From contig NC_052617.1 in NCBI RefSeq assembly GCF_016545825.1, positions 1,064,001 through 1,128,000 on the forward strand: a stretch of DNA of 64,000 bases. The letters run 5' to 3'. The notes beneath the pieces are model-generated. The model did no database searches, was not told the DNA's origin, and saw nothing but the letters and a program-made list of their open reading frames with translations. How positions within the stretch are numbered: position 1 is the stretch's first letter; the number at the start of each line of letters is the position of its first letter. The position numbers were made by a program, and so were the translations under genes. This DNA comes from Eucalyptus grandis. Taxonomy: Eukaryota; Streptophyta; Magnoliopsida; Myrtales; Myrtaceae. Shown here one piece after another: positions 33,201-46,026 of the stretch.

Positions 33201-33433
33201 GAACAAAAGCTACACCGTAGCTTGAGTTTCAGTCCCATCATGCGTGCGGATGGCATGATGCCATAATACCAAAGTTTTTGCTAAAAGATTCACTAAGGGT
33301 TGCCATAAAAAGGAGGGCAGGCTACCAATTCAAGTTTTGCCAGTGGTACAATAATTTTATTGGAAATTACCTTCTTCTTCTTTTCCTTATTTCCAAATTA
33401 ATTTTTTTCATCTTGCTCTCCAACTCAAGATTC
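33201..33433. repeat. Copy of the region just upstream of the CEP gene (relative of 55751-55923)
   Basis: Shares GTTTCAGTCCCATC, AAAAAGGAGGG-GGCTACCAA and CTCCAACTCAAGATTC with 55751-55923, same orientation. No CEP coding sequence is visible to its left. Confidence 0.75.
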
Positions 33434-35730
33434 TCGGTCCACCATTGATACCTAGCACTACAAGCTAACTACGACACGCGAATATCCAGCGAAGTGCCAT
33501 GATTATGTTCCCAAAAATTCTCTCTTGGGTGGACGTTGGAGGGGACTGTAGGTGGAAGAGAGTATATTCTCTGCTTGCCATAGTCGGCATGAGAGCTTGT
33601 TGTAGAAAAATTTGCATGTCCCATGCAACTTGACATTTCTCATTGTGGCTGAAGCAACAGCAACTCCCACGTTCAAGGGAGTCGGCATGACATGGACGTC
33701 TGTCTCAGAGCAATCCCACACCAGTTAAATTTTCTTTTTCGTTTTGGCTTTGATAGATAGATGAGACGTTTCCGGTACGAATCCCACAGGCTCATAGGTT
33801 GGTCCTTACAGGTTACAATCTTGATCGCAAGTTGCTCTCCAATGGCTGTGGAATCCCACGTGCCCGTGTTTACCGGTGCAGGCATCTCCCCACGAAATAG
33901 GTAGTGTGCGACAGACATGGATGATATTGCCTGTTTAATCTAGAGGTAAATTTAGAGGGAGCAATAGAGCATGCACCGAACTCTAAAGACCCGTTTAATC
34001 TTGATAATGACATGTTTACATGGTTGGTTTTATATAATCAGCCCACAGTACAAAGTAGTGTGTTCTATCTCAAGTCATGTTTAAACAGTTTGCTCCACAT
34101 CAGTTATTTTTTCCCCTTTTCCTTAACCATTTCTTAGTTTCATATTGTATTACAATAAAATTTAAAGAAAATTTTCATGATAATGACACGAACAAGCAAG
34201 GGTCGGCTGCCCCTCCTGTGGGATTGCCCAGCCATGCAAGGGTACTTTTGGTACAAAAACGTGAGATTTGATATCTCAATATTAAAGTTCAAGCTATTTA
34301 ACCTAGAAAATGCTGTTGGAATAAAATAATAGTTTAAGGTTTTAGAATAATTTCACAAAGTCCCACGAATGCAAAGTTCACACTTATTTAGGACGTTAGG
34401 CTTTTCATAAGTAATCTCATATTTGATGAGGGTGTGGAATATTATGTTAACATTAATTCAATGAGATTGCTAGTTGTACATGGATTAATTATCTTTGGTG
34501 GTTTGATCTGGGAGGATCTCCAAAATGACGAATTGTCTATGCTCGATTTGGTAATCACCAGATCGCCAAAGGAATGGTCGGTCCTTCTTTGTCTCTTAGA
34601 CAAAATGGGTGACATCATGCCCATGGTTAGCATTAAAAAAAGGAAAAAAAAAAAAAGGTTTAACGGAGCACATAGCAAACAATGCTATTTTTTATATGCT
34701 CAATATAGTGGACAGAATCTAGATTCCGTGCTCGCCACTTACGAAAAGAAAGGTCTTTAACTTTTAAAGCCCCACAGGAGCATTTTCCGAAATCCAATTG
34801 GGTCCCAATTGCAACGGGTGCAATTATTTCAACGTAGAAAAAGTTGACCTATGTAATGTTAACATAGACGGAGAAGAGAGACGGAGACATTCCATACGGG
34901 CGACGGTGCAGGGGAAGCCAAATTTAGATGCGCACCACCAATTGATAACATTGTAATAATTAGAGAAAGAATTTCTGACTTGCGTTTATTGCTAACAAAA
35001 ACGAGATCTCATGATTAACCACCAATTATTTTGCTTGATAGATCTTTTTTTGGAATAAGAGTATGTTTAACTTTGTCGGTTCTCAGTTGATCCTTCTTAT
35101 TTTCTAGATTTGGCTTTACTTTTCATTATTCTTGCTCTGTTTTAATTTGTTGTATCACAAAAACTATGCACTTCTTATATGTCTATTTGAGTAATGAATA
35201 CAATTTTCTTTTTAAAAGAAAAATAACATAGCCTTTTGAGACTTAAATTACTACATAATTGAGAAGACCAATGTCTTAGATATTCTCACGAGTCATTCTC
35301 GATAATGACTGCATCCCTAAGACATTCTTCCTAGTCACAAAATTGCAAAAGTCACAAATTGATAATTTGTGCCTGACCCACTATTTGATATTAGTAAATT
35401 TAATTTGCTAGAGAAAATGCAATTTTCAAATCACATAGAGTTAAATTCTAACTTTTAAGGTAATTATGAATTTATTAGTTTTTCCCCATTTAGAAGTCTT
35501 GTAACAAATAGATTTTCGTGCACGTGCACACGTCGTGTGCACACATGCACACACTAGCCACTTACAAGGCATACACATGCTCCACTCGTGCACAGAAGTA
35601 TATAAATGTTGACTACTTATTTCTCCATGTCGGATATGATTTCATGTTAATCATTCTAAATTAATCTAACCTGACAAATTTATTAAGACGAGCTGTAGTA
35701 ACGAAGAGTTGAAATTTTGTTTCCGAGAGT
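33434..35730. other. Intergenic, no gene identified
   Basis: Two overlapping minus-strand frames at 33503-33918 show no recognised domain and switch frame; they might be a relict exon. 34318-34440 and the A-run at 34638 look like transposon debris. At 35515-35556 there is an alternating CA/TG tract containing CACGTG. Confidence 0.4.
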
Positions 35731-36025
35731 TTTTTTGTCACGCCCCGATCCTCAAACGCGTGCCCATCACTCTCTTGGTTGATTAATAGTAACGTCCCAG
35801 GACGCATCGCTGATCCTTTTATTTTAATACGCATGAGGAAGCATATAAATAAATTCCCAGACAATAAATTGGATTAGAAAAGTATGACCATATTTTTCAC
35901 ATCTGAAAACCATAATGACACTTTTATACAAGGCAAACCACATATTATATATTACAATATTATTCGATAAAGGCTGAACTATCACACATCAGTTCTCGAC
36001 CTAGGTTTGCAAACAAGATGTGATC

Positions 36026-36495
36026 TTAGTCCTCATCTGGGTCATACTCAGGACCCTCCTCTGGATCATCCTCTTCTTCCGAACCTTCTTCATCTGGCTC
36101 CTCATCAGGGTCATCCAATAGGTAATCCTCCTCCGGGTCCTCCTCTTCAAATTCCTCCTCTTCAGGTTCCTCCTCCTAGTTCTTTTTGGGGTACACCTCC
36201 TCTTAGTCGACTTCTTCTTTTGGCATGCTCCAGCTAGAGTCTACTGCTGACGGTTCTGGAGAGTCGTGATCACTCATGAGTTTAGGGTCTTGTGCATCCA
36301 CCACTAACTCATCCTTATGATCAGCCGTCCCCTTCCTAAATGCTTCCTCAAGGACGAACATAGGCACATCACTTTCTAGCATGGGACCCTCCCTTCGCCC
36401 ATCATGATACTCACGATACCGCAACAAGTACTCATGGGGCCTCAAGGCGTCCTTACCCACATCAACCCAAACGGTTGACTAAACCAAAACGTACT
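36026..36495 (-). pseudogene. Acidic reading frame within LTR, copy 1 (minus strand)
   Basis: From right to left the frame contains V-W-V-D-V-G-K-D-A-L-R-P-H, D-G-R-R-E-G-P-M-L-E, P-M-F-V-L-E-E-A-F and K-G-T-A-D-H-K-D, then a stop at 36203. After that comes a long Asp/Glu tail ending E-Y-D-P-D-E-D at 36026-36028. The same blocks and the same tail appear in the inverted LTR at 46027-46486. The nested LTR at 36501 cuts off its upstream part. I do not recognise the family. Conservation of peptide blocks between two diverged LTRs suggests it was once translated. Confidence 0.55.
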
Positions 36496-36500
36496 CTAAT

Positions 36501-38995
36501 TGTCACGCCCCGAACCCCGAGACACGTGAACAACCCACCATGGTCATGTAAATGCGACATTCCCAGGTAGTGTCGCCGACCCCAATCTAATTTATTTAAA
36601 TTATTATACACATGCGGAACGTGCTAAGAAATCCCCTGACAAAGATATACGGGATAGGACAGCAGGGAAATCAATTCAAAATCAATCATACTTTCATACA
36701 TCCTCATCAAACCAAAGTTTACATATACCAATAGGATCCAGAGACTATAGGCACCAAAATGGGTCAGAGTTTATGTGCATAAAAAAGGGTCAGGAGCACT
36801 CTCTATCGTCTGGTCCACCTTCGTCGGCATGCCATTCATCTCCGGGATACCGCCATCTACGGTCCTGTAATATTTTTCCCCAAACCGGGATGAGACTTTG
36901 TCTCAGCAAGTTCACCCCTCCTAAACCCCTATTAGAAAGTAAATACGCCCCCAAAGTAGCTTAGCCACAACATCCAGAAAACTTACCTCGCCTTAGCCTT
37001 CATATGCAGGTTAGCACAGTTTATATAATTCAACCACGTGCAATTTTAGTAACTCAACAACGAAGGCACAATCACATCATCATAACAATTCAACCACTTG
37101 GATCGTCTCAGCGATCAATCGGCTCAGCCGATTACATGTCACTCTAGCAATTCAATTATTACTACCCATCCCGACTTGGTAGGAAGATTTAATAACCAGT
37201 GGCAATCACGGCCCCACTCGGCACGACCTGTAATCAGGTGGTAATTCACGGCCTCATCAGGCACGACCTCTAATAGGTGGTTAATCACGGCCTCACTGGG
37301 CACGACCTCTCATAGGTGGTTCATCACGGCCTCACTGGGCATGACCTCTCATAGGTGGTTCATCACGGCCTCACTGGGCACGACCTCTAATAGGTGGTTC
37401 ATCACGGCCTCACTGGGCACGACCTCTAATAGGTGGTTAATCACGGCCTCACTCCCATCAATTTCTACACTTAGGATTTTATAAAGAATCCTCATAAATC
37501 AAAATCACATTCAATTCGCCACAACCAATCATCAATTTCAAATTCTACAAGCACAGCCACGATCGGCACGAAATTCTGAGCAACTAGGGTCAAAATAAAT
37601 TTTTCGAGTTTTTTTTTTATAATATTTTAATGAATTTCAGAATAAGATATATTGTTAAATAATCCAACAATTTCGAAGCATTTATTTAAATCATAAATAA
37701 ACTCCTTTAAGTCACATCAAGGTTTATTTTAAAAATAAGCATACTTAACCATTAAACTAAACACACTTTACCTTAATTAATCACCTTAATATAATCCACA
37801 ACTAATTAAGCCAATCTATCCACCTAATCTCAATCAACTTAAGCTAAACATACTTAGGGCATAATTATCTCGCTAATCGCGGATTAGTGAGGTAAACTCA
37901 CCGGAATCGCTTTCCGACGGGACTCCGGCGAAGAGCACGACGACGCCGACGACAAACCTACACAAATCAACACCAAATGAGGACTAATAGGGGGCCAAAA
38001 TGAGCTCGGAAGAGGCTAGATCTTGCTGGTTTTCTTTCCAGCAACTAACCGGGCTTGAAAGGTGGCGCAACGGCGGCTGAACGGACGGAGAAACGGCGGA
38101 GGAGAACCGGCGACAGCTTGTGCAACAACCGGCGGAGGCTTGAGCGGACGGATGGCGGTGACGGAGGGCTTCGGTGGCGGCGAACAGCAGCTGGTTGGGT
38201 GATGACGGTGCGGGACTCATGGCGGAGACAGAGGCGAGCGGCTCGGCGCGGGAGGGCGTGCGGTCGCGCGCGGGCGAGCGGCGACGGCGACGCGAGCTCC
38301 GGCAAACGGCGGGCGAGGCGGCGGCGATAGTCGAGCGGCGAAGGAGCGGACGGAGGGCTTCGGTTTCCGCTGGCTTCTCACGCACACCTTCTCTCTCTCT
38401 CCTCCAAATTCAAAGGTTGAAGATGATGGGGACAAGGGGGAAGTGACATCCCACCTTTCCAAGACCTCATCTCCACCTTCCACTTGTCACAACCCTAGCC
38501 CATCTTGCCTCATCCATGACATCATAGGTGAGGTCATCATCCACTAACTCCAAACCTTCCACAACCTTAGTCCAATAGGTTCAATTTCATTTTCCACCGG
38601 GGTCCAAATCCTTGCACATCCAATTGCTTCAATTTCCATCAATTCTCTTCCAATTGAGTTCAAATTAAAGTCCATAAATTAATCCAAGGTTCCTAATAAG
38701 GTATGTGACATGACCGGCTTCCAACTTCTAAGTTCAATCCTAATTTTTACGGTTGAATTTAATCCGGTGCGATTTCAGCTCGCCTAATCCATTGAGTAGC
38801 TTTTGGGGAAATTTTCTTGCATCCAACCCGAGGGTGATCAGTCCTCAAGTTTGACGCGGTAAAAATCCTTAATTACTTCACTCAATAAACTAGTTCCCTC
38901 GTGAGTGGCCAACTCTAAGAGACGAACTACATGCACGGATGAATTGCCCGACTCAATTGATTGAAAATAAAATTGAGAAAAATCGGGATGTCACA
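36501..38995 (-). mobile_element. Nested solo LTR, 2495 bp, TSD CTAAT
   Basis: Starts TGTCACGCCCCGAACCCC and ends AATCGGGATGTCACA. The perfect duplication CTAAT is at 36496-36500 and 38996-39000. It holds a 39-bp VNTR at 37205-37453 and a GC-rich block at 37905-38360 whose overlapping Arg/Ala-rich frames I do not accept as genes. Read on the minus strand it begins TGTGACATCCCGATTTTTC, a common plant Ty3/gypsy LTR start. Confidence 0.92.
37205..37453. repeat. 39-bp tandem repeat, about 6.4 copies
   Basis: The unit begins ATCACGGCCTCACTGGGCAC and continues GACCTCTAATAGGTGGTTC; copies differ at few positions (C/A in CTCATAGG versus CTAATAGG). The unit length is a multiple of three but it lies in no open frame. 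Confidence 0.95.
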
Positions 38996-39399
38996 CTAAT
39001 CCTTAAAGGTGAGGGTGAATTAGAAAGTGGGTTTTTATCTCGGTGACTTCCTTGGGTATACCGAAAAGCATAGGAGGACGAGGAGATAGAGGTGCGGCCA
39101 TCTAGGGACTTGAAATATTGTCCCACAACCGAGATGAGATTACATCTTAACGAGTTCTACCCCCTAAGATCCGATTAGGATGCCAATACACTCTAGGGCC
39201 GCCTAAGCATAACACGAGTCAGATGACTTACCTTGGCCTCAGTTCCATTCTTGCAAGTCAGTATATATCAAATATACAAGAACCACATCACATCACCAAA
39301 TCATATCGCATCATCTATCATTCGACCTAATCGATTACATGTCAATCAGACCATCTTCCGGTCATTTTAATTCATACTATTCATTTTATAAGATAGTAT

Positions 39400-39665
39400 A
39401 CCTAGTTGTCGAGCCACGTGCATTCTCTAAGGCGACCTGTATGCCAAGGCGATATACTTAATCACCGAGCCACGTGCATTCTCAAAAGCGACATATCTAA
39501 TCACCAAGCCCCGTGCATTCTCTAAGGCGACTTATACGCCAAGGCGATGTACTTAATCACCGAGCCACATACTATCCAGGTGATGTATATACTCAATGAT
39601 TCATGTGCATTCTCTAAGGCAACCTATACAATAAGGCAACCTATCTAGTCACCGAGCCACATCAT
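39400..39665. repeat. Degenerate tandem repeat inside outer LTR
   Basis: Phrases CACCGAGCCACGTGCATTCT and AAGGCGACCTATACGCCAAG recur four to five times at roughly 60-bp spacing. It corresponds in relative position to the repeat at 45360-45560 in the inverted LTR. Confidence 0.8.
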
Positions 39666-41605
39666 ACAACTTTCTTTCGCACCACTTTATACAGCCTATT
39701 AAAATATCAATGGCCCTGTAGACCCACGCTCTGTCATTTCCAACCAATTATTGAAATTGAACAACTTAGGAATAAAATCCTAAAATTCACAATTAATTCA
39801 ATTCAGCACAAACCGATGCTCAAATAAATAAATGGATTGCACCACAATGATCAACATAAAATTCCAGTCGTCGACTATCCCCCCGCCTAATTTCCGGAAA
39901 ATAAATAAATAAATAATTAATTAATTTCAAAAATTAATAAATAATTACAATAAATCAAATTTAGGCCCATAATGTCTTATTGGAGGCCAAAATGAGCTCG
40001 GAAAATTATCAAGACTCATTCAATAAATACTAGGAGCTCTCTACTTACTAATGACTAAGTCTAACCGCCTAATATGCATCATTAAGTCACTAATTTAATT
40101 GTTCTAAACTAATCTAACCACCTAATCATGTTTAATTAACATTAATCAACCCTTAAGCATCATTAACATATTAATGAGGGATTAGTGAGCTAAACTCACT
40201 CGTTTAACAATTTGTTCAAATCGAAATGTTAGGAACGTCACAGGGGACATTTTTCTCCAAAGCGGGCCTAGGGTTCAAGGCCCGAAAACACCTCAAAACG
40301 ATCTCGCAAGGCAACTGGAAACCCACAAAAACACTTGTTGTTCTTAGCTGGAAAATAGAAGAAAACAAGCTAGGTTGGCAGTCTATGGTGGTTGAACGGG
40401 TTCCGGCGGGCTTCCACAGCCCCTCACAGCTACGGAACAATGAGCTGGACGACGGAGCAAGAGGCAAGTAGGGGCAGACAACATGCGGTTGGTGGCGCGC
40501 GCGCGCGTGGGCGTGAACGGCGACGGTGGTGTGGACGTGCGACGGTGGCTGGCTAGCATGACTAGTGGCTCCGGCTTCTCCTCTGGTGGCTGCTGGTTTT
40601 GCACAAGCAAGGAGGGAGAGAGAGAGATGGGGTGGATGGCAATGAGGGAGGATGGGAGTGTGGAGCAAGTCTTGCCTTGGTGGGGTCCTTTGGCTAAATT
40701 TTCCACCAAAATGTCCCCCCTCTAGGCTTGTCCAACAAGCCAACATCCCTTGGCTGTCTTTAGGCCACCAAGGCCTCCTCTTAGACATGTGAAGTGGTCC
40801 AAAATGACTAGGGGAAGGGGGCACACGAATTCGTAAGCAATTGATTTCAAATGGTTGCTTAATCTTGTTCAATTCATCCTCATTTGGCCCTCATAATGTA
40901 ATTTGATACCTCAATGCTTCAATTACATTTTTCCTCACCATGGATCCACCTTGCTTCCCAAATTTGAAATCAAAAACAATTCCCGACATTTTCTGAACAA
41001 AAAGGGTCCTAAGCCGACTTTTTCCCATAAAATCTCGGTTGGGAGAAAAATCTTCTGAGACTGAGTCGTGGGTCCTAGAATTTATTGTGATATAGTAGAA
41101 TCTTCAATTTTTAAAATCGGACCTAGGCTATCGATTAGTTTTCAGAACTTTTTAGGGCAAATGACCCATAGTTGATTTTCTTCAAGCCACAATGAACCCA
41201 CTCGATACATTAGCGACTTTCGGTTGTTGTGAAAATCTCGAGAATTCAATTACGGACACAGGGTACCAAAATGACAGTAAAATCAAATTAGTGTCAGTCG
41301 ACGAGAATTTTCCAATTTAGTGGAGTCACCCACGATCGGCCACACATCTCAGTCGAATCGATCTATCTTTGATCTCAATCGATTTTTAATTGTGTCGTAA
41401 TGACTTCTAAAGATGAGCACGATCGAGAAGCTAATCCTTGGTTGAATTCTCAAGTCTATTGCCTTAAAGGTCCTTAATGGCTTACTTGGATAGTCTAGTT
41501 ATCTTGAGAATGATCAGCTCTGAGAACAGTCCTATAGGCGTGTCATTGACATGCCCAATTAATTCAATATAAAACATAATTGAAAATCTAAGATGTCACA
41601 TTTTT

Positions 41606-41690
41606 AATTGCCTGAGTAATATAAAAATCAAGGTGATCATGAGCCTAGTGATTTAGATATCTACAAAATTTATGCCCTAATATGCAATCC
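41606..41690. other. Short spacer between LTR and hAT MITE
   Basis: No feature seen. Confidence 0.3.
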
Positions 41691-41698
41691 ATTAGGAC

Positions 41699-42402
41699 TA
41701 GAGGTAACAAAATGGGTTGAAAATCCATTAGTTAACTTACATATAATGGGGCTGATCATATATGTGTTAACTAAATTTTGCTAAATGGGTTGATAAGCAT
41801 TTGACTAATAAAATCTAATGCAATGTGGGTTTTTAATGGGTCTAAAGCTGAAGCCACCTGCAGTCTCTCTTCACTTGTCTTCAAATTCAGGTCAGGGGTT
41901 TTCAGGTGAGGCAACTGATTTTCCAGTCTTATCATTTACTAATGATCTTTTGCTCTCTCTCTTTTTTTTTTTTTTTTTTTCTCAAAATTAAAGCATAGTA
42001 AAAGATTTATGATCTTTCAAGCTTTAAAAAATCGTGAAAATTAGTATATAATTTTACTTGTCAATATTTATTGACTTATTATTTTAAGAGATGTTGGATA
42101 AGTCATTGTGAAACTTGAAAAAGTTGTAATAAAAAAGTCACAAATAATTTGAAAATCATTCAAAACCTTATATAACTATCAATAATTTTTTTTTTTTTTC
42201 ATACACATTACATGCATAGTATAAAAGTACTTGTTTTTAAATGTCTATGCATTTTACTAATGAGAGGGTATGAGTTGGGTCAAATATGAGTTACTGGATT
42301 TGTATTGCATATAAATGGGTCAAAACGGATTAAATGGGTCGATATTGAACCATTTTTGACCCAACACAAACCTAACTCGACTCGCACATTTTAACAGCCC
42401 TA
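41699..42402. mobile_element. hAT-type MITE, 704 bp, 8-bp TSD ATTAGGAC
   Basis: Perfect 8-bp duplication ATTAGGAC at 41691-41698 and 42403-42410. Ends TAGAGGTAACAAAATGGG and (reverse complement of right end) TAGGGCTGTTAAAATGTG form imperfect terminal inverted repeats. Repeated AAATGGGTC words occur near both ends. There is no transposase frame, so it is non-autonomous. Confidence 0.85.
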
Positions 42403-42410
42403 ATTAGGAC

Positions 42411-43248
42411 CTAAATCCAACTCATCTGGTTTTGTAAGTGATCAATTCCAATCTTTCGATGGATGTGTGCCAAGATAAAAAAATATTACGCGGGAGAAAT
42501 TTACATTAGATCGGACGAATTGAAACAGTTAGAATATCTGAAATCAAGTTGAGTATGGCCTGATTTACACCGAAAATATAGATGTTTGCGTTATAAATCT
42601 TGCGCGAACCGTATTATTCAAGATTGAAAACTAATGATAAGTTCTCTCTCCTATCATCATTTCATAGATGTACGTGAAAAAAATAAGGTAAAAGCCAATT
42701 GAAATAGCTAGTAATAAATTTAATCTTTTGGAAAATATTAAAGAACTAGTCATCCGCTCACTTATGCCATTCACTTTTTCTATTCCAAGTAGCTTTACAT
42801 GCAAACCTAGACAATGGTTCTCTTGCACGTAAGCCCCATAATAAATTGCGAACTTTAAATTCATAACATCATGACAACATAAAGTGTGGATGATACCATC
42901 ACTATAAAGCTGAAGAAAATTGAGATTGAAATATAAAATTGCGTTGACACATATGGTTTCCCAAGTCCATATCTTCAATGTGTATTTTTATTCCCTTTTG
43001 CATGCCTCCAGCCACATCAAATTCATTGACTTAAAGATAGATATTACCAGTCTTTCTTAACCAAGTATGAAGCACCAGTTTCTAATTGCATAGCCATAAG
43101 CACAGTGGAGGCATTGATGGGCGAGTTCCGATGACATCTTCCAGATTTTCCATAAATGCCTTAGACGTTCCAGTTGAAACACCGTGGCGTCCATGGCATT
43201 CCAACAGAGAGGTAAGACACATATGAGAGACAATTTGCTATCTCAATT
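42411..43248 (-). other. Duplicated unidentified locus, copy II (left part)
   Basis: 43040-43240 matches 48950-49120 (TAATTGCATA-CCA-A-CA, TCCATAAAT-C-TTAGAC-TTCC). The sequence continues after the LTR at 46777. A 116-codon minus-strand frame at 42631-42978 is hydrophobic near its C-terminus but unassigned. The two copies look like repeats of a decayed minus-strand gene; identity unknown. Confidence 0.5.
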
Positions 43249-45359
43249 TGTGACATCTTAATTTTTCAACCCTGTTTTCTACTGAATTAATCGGGTATTT
43301 CATTAACGCGCCTATATGGCTATTCTTAGAGCTTATCACTCTCGAGATATCTAGACTATCTAGAGAAGCTATTAAGGATTTTAAAGCAAATAGACTTGAA
43401 AATTCAACTAGGAATCGGCTTCTCGACCGTGCTTATCTTTAGAGGCCATTACACCACAATTAAAAATTGATTTGAGATTAGAGATAGGCCTGTTCGATTG
43501 AGATGCATGGCCAATTGTGGGTGACTCTACTAAATTGAAAAATTCTCGTCGACTGACACTAATATGATTTTACTATCATTTTGGTACCCTGTGTCCGTAA
43601 TTGAATTCTCAAGATTTTTATGACAATTGAGAGTCGCCATTGAGTCGAGTGGGTTCATAGTGGCTCGAAGAAAATCGACTATGGGTCATTTGCCCTAAAA
43701 AAGTTTTGAAAACTACTTGGTAGTCTAGGCTACGCTAAAAACGTGTTGAATGGAAATTAACCGCCAATTCAAGTCTGATTTCAGAAATTGAAAATTTTGT
43801 TATGTCACAATAAATTCTAGAACCCACGACTCAGTTTCAGAAGATTTTTCTAACACCTGACACTTTTTGGGAAAAAAGTCGTTGACGGGTTGTTTTCAAG
43901 CAAGAAAAGCCAAAGATCACTTTTGTTAGCAAAATTTGGATGCATGATGGATACATGGGTGAAGAAAAATGCCAGGGTAATCGATGGATGACCCATTTGA
44001 ATTTATTGCAATCAATTGAGGTTGAATCAAGTGACTTGAGGAGTTCAATTGAAGCCAATTGGTACAAAATTGGTAGCTTCCCCCTTCCCCCCAGCCACAT
44101 GGACCAAAAGAGAGGTTATGGGTTGTGTGTTGGTGGTTTAATGTGAGCCAAGAAGATATGCTTGGCCTAGAATGAAACTTGAAGACAAAGTTTGGAAAAA
44201 AATCAAGCCAAGGGGGCCCTCCAACTCTCTCTCCCCCTTATCCTCTCTCTACTCCATCGTCCACCTCCATTCTCTCCTCTCTCCCTCAGTTTGTGCGACC
44301 ACCAGCCAGCAAGGAAGAGAGAGCAGCAGCCATCGCACGCCAAGCCGTCGCCACCATCCACGCTGCCGTCACCATTTGCGCCTCTAACCGCGCTTGGCCG
44401 CATGTGTGCCGCTTGCCCCTCTCCATCTAGCAGCTTGCCTTGACGTCCAACCACCCCTGCCATGCACCTAGCAGCTCCTTTTGGCTCGTGTTAGAGCCCA
44501 TTCAGCCGTTGTGAGCCACCGATTTGGACCTGAACCACCTCGTTGTCCTTCCCCGACCCTTTGCCCCCCCAACCAACCTCTTTCGCCTCTGTTTTGTAGC
44601 AAGATCAGCAGCTCAACAAGTGGGTTTCCAGTCATCTCGCAAGCTTGCTTTTGAGGTGTTCCGGGTCTCGAATCCGAGGCCCGCTTTGGAGTTAAACGTC
44701 CCCTCCGGTGTTCCCGACGTTTCAATCCGAGCGGATCATTAAACGGGTGAGTTTAAGTCACTAATCCTTGCTTAGTTTGCTAATTATGCTTAAGGGTTGA
44801 TTAGTGTTAATTAAGTAGTATTAGGTGGTTAGATTATAGTAGATTAGTGATTATTAATTAATTATAATGCATGTTAGGCATTTGACTAGTGTAATTAGCT
44901 AGAGGATAGCCTATATTATTTATTGAATGCATCTCGGGATTTTTCCCGGCCCATCTCGGGCTTCAATTAGGCAATATGGGCCTAAATTGGATTTTAAGTA
45001 TTTAATTATTAATTTTTGAAATTAATTTAAGTAATTATTTATTTTTTAGAAAATAAGGCTAAGATAGCCGACGATCAAAATTTTGTGCTAATTGTCATGG
45101 TGCAGTTCGTTTATTTATTTAAGCTCTATGTTGTGCTGAATTAAATTGTTTGTGATATCTCAAGAATTTATTCTAAATTGAATGGAAATTGAGTGATTGA
45201 GTTGTAGATGGCCGAGTACGAGTATATAGCGCCAATAATGCTTTGATGAGCTATAAGGTGGAGAAAGTTGTGAGAATGAATTAAATATACTCTTGGCTAA
45301 GACCAATTAGGTACGATAATATTGGGTATTATCAAGTTGGGAAAGAATTATGTAGGACG

Positions 45360-45560
45360 TGGCTCTGTGATCAAATATATCACCCCAGTGAAAACGACGA
45401 GCGATAGCATAGTAAATTGTTTATGGTGGCTCTGTGATCAAATATATCACCCCAACGAAAATGACGCCCAAGAGCATGCACATAAAGTGTTTATTGTACG
45501 TCACCTTGGCGAAAATGACACTTGAGAGCATTAATGTAACTTTGTGATCAAGTGTACTAC
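45360..45560. repeat. Degenerate tandem repeat in LTR
   Basis: GTGGCTCTGTGATCAAATAT and ATCACCCCA-CGAAAA-GACG recur about every 70 bp, three to four times. Confidence 0.8.
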
Positions 45561-46026
45561 TGGAGGTTATATAGTGAGAAGTGAACTAACCTAGAGATGA
45601 TCCGATTGACATGTAATTGACTAGATTGATTGATCGAGATATCGATCTGTGATGTGATTGCTTGGGTGCCTATTAAACTGTACTAATATGCAGGTGGAAT
45701 ATGAGGCTAAGGTAAGTCCTCTAACCCGTGCATGCATAGGCAACCCCATTAGCGATATTGGTTTACTAATCGAGTCTTAGGGGGTAGAACTTGATGAGAT
45801 GTGGTCTTAGTGGTTATTGTATAAACATTCCAAGCCCCTAGATGGCAGCACCTCCACCTCCTTGTCCTCCTAGGCATTTTGGTGTTCTAGTGGAAGTCAC
45901 AGAGATGGAGACTCACTTCCTAATTCATCCCGTCCTGAAGGACTAGAGTATGTCTTGGTTCAGTTGACTATCTGGGTTGACGTGGGAATAGATGCCTTGA
46001 GGCCCCACAAATATCGATCATGGTAA

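Larger units (their letters stand above)
35736..41600 (-). mobile_element. Solo LTR (about 3.37 kb without its nested insertion), TSD TTTTT
   Basis: Begins TGTCACGCCCCGATCC at 35736 and ends AAGATGTCACA at 41600, flanked by TTTTT at 35731-35735 and 41601-41605 (weak as a TSD because it sits in a T run). Another LTR (36501-38995 with CTAAT duplication) is nested in it. Read on the minus strand it starts TGTGACATCTTAGATTTTC and is collinear, by eye at about 80-85%, with the plus-strand LTR at 43249-46776. It contains the acidic reading frame at 36026-36495 and degenerate tandem repeats at 39400-39665. Confidence 0.85.

Noticed and set aside
34434..34760. 108-codon frame
   Set aside because: Includes a lysine run from an A-tract; no domain, no splice context, antisense frame also open.
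37205..37453. CRISPR-like array
   Set aside because: Units are contiguous 39-bp tandem copies without spacers, in a plant LTR.
38045..38483. Five overlapping Arg/Ala/Ser-rich frames
   Set aside because: GC-rich block of the nested LTR; both strands open at once, no conserved block, so not a gene.
40216..40872. 218-codon minus-strand frame in the outer LTR
   Set aside because: Overlaps other frames on both strands in a GC-rich LTR part, with no conserved block in the related LTR at 44200-44740 in the same frame.
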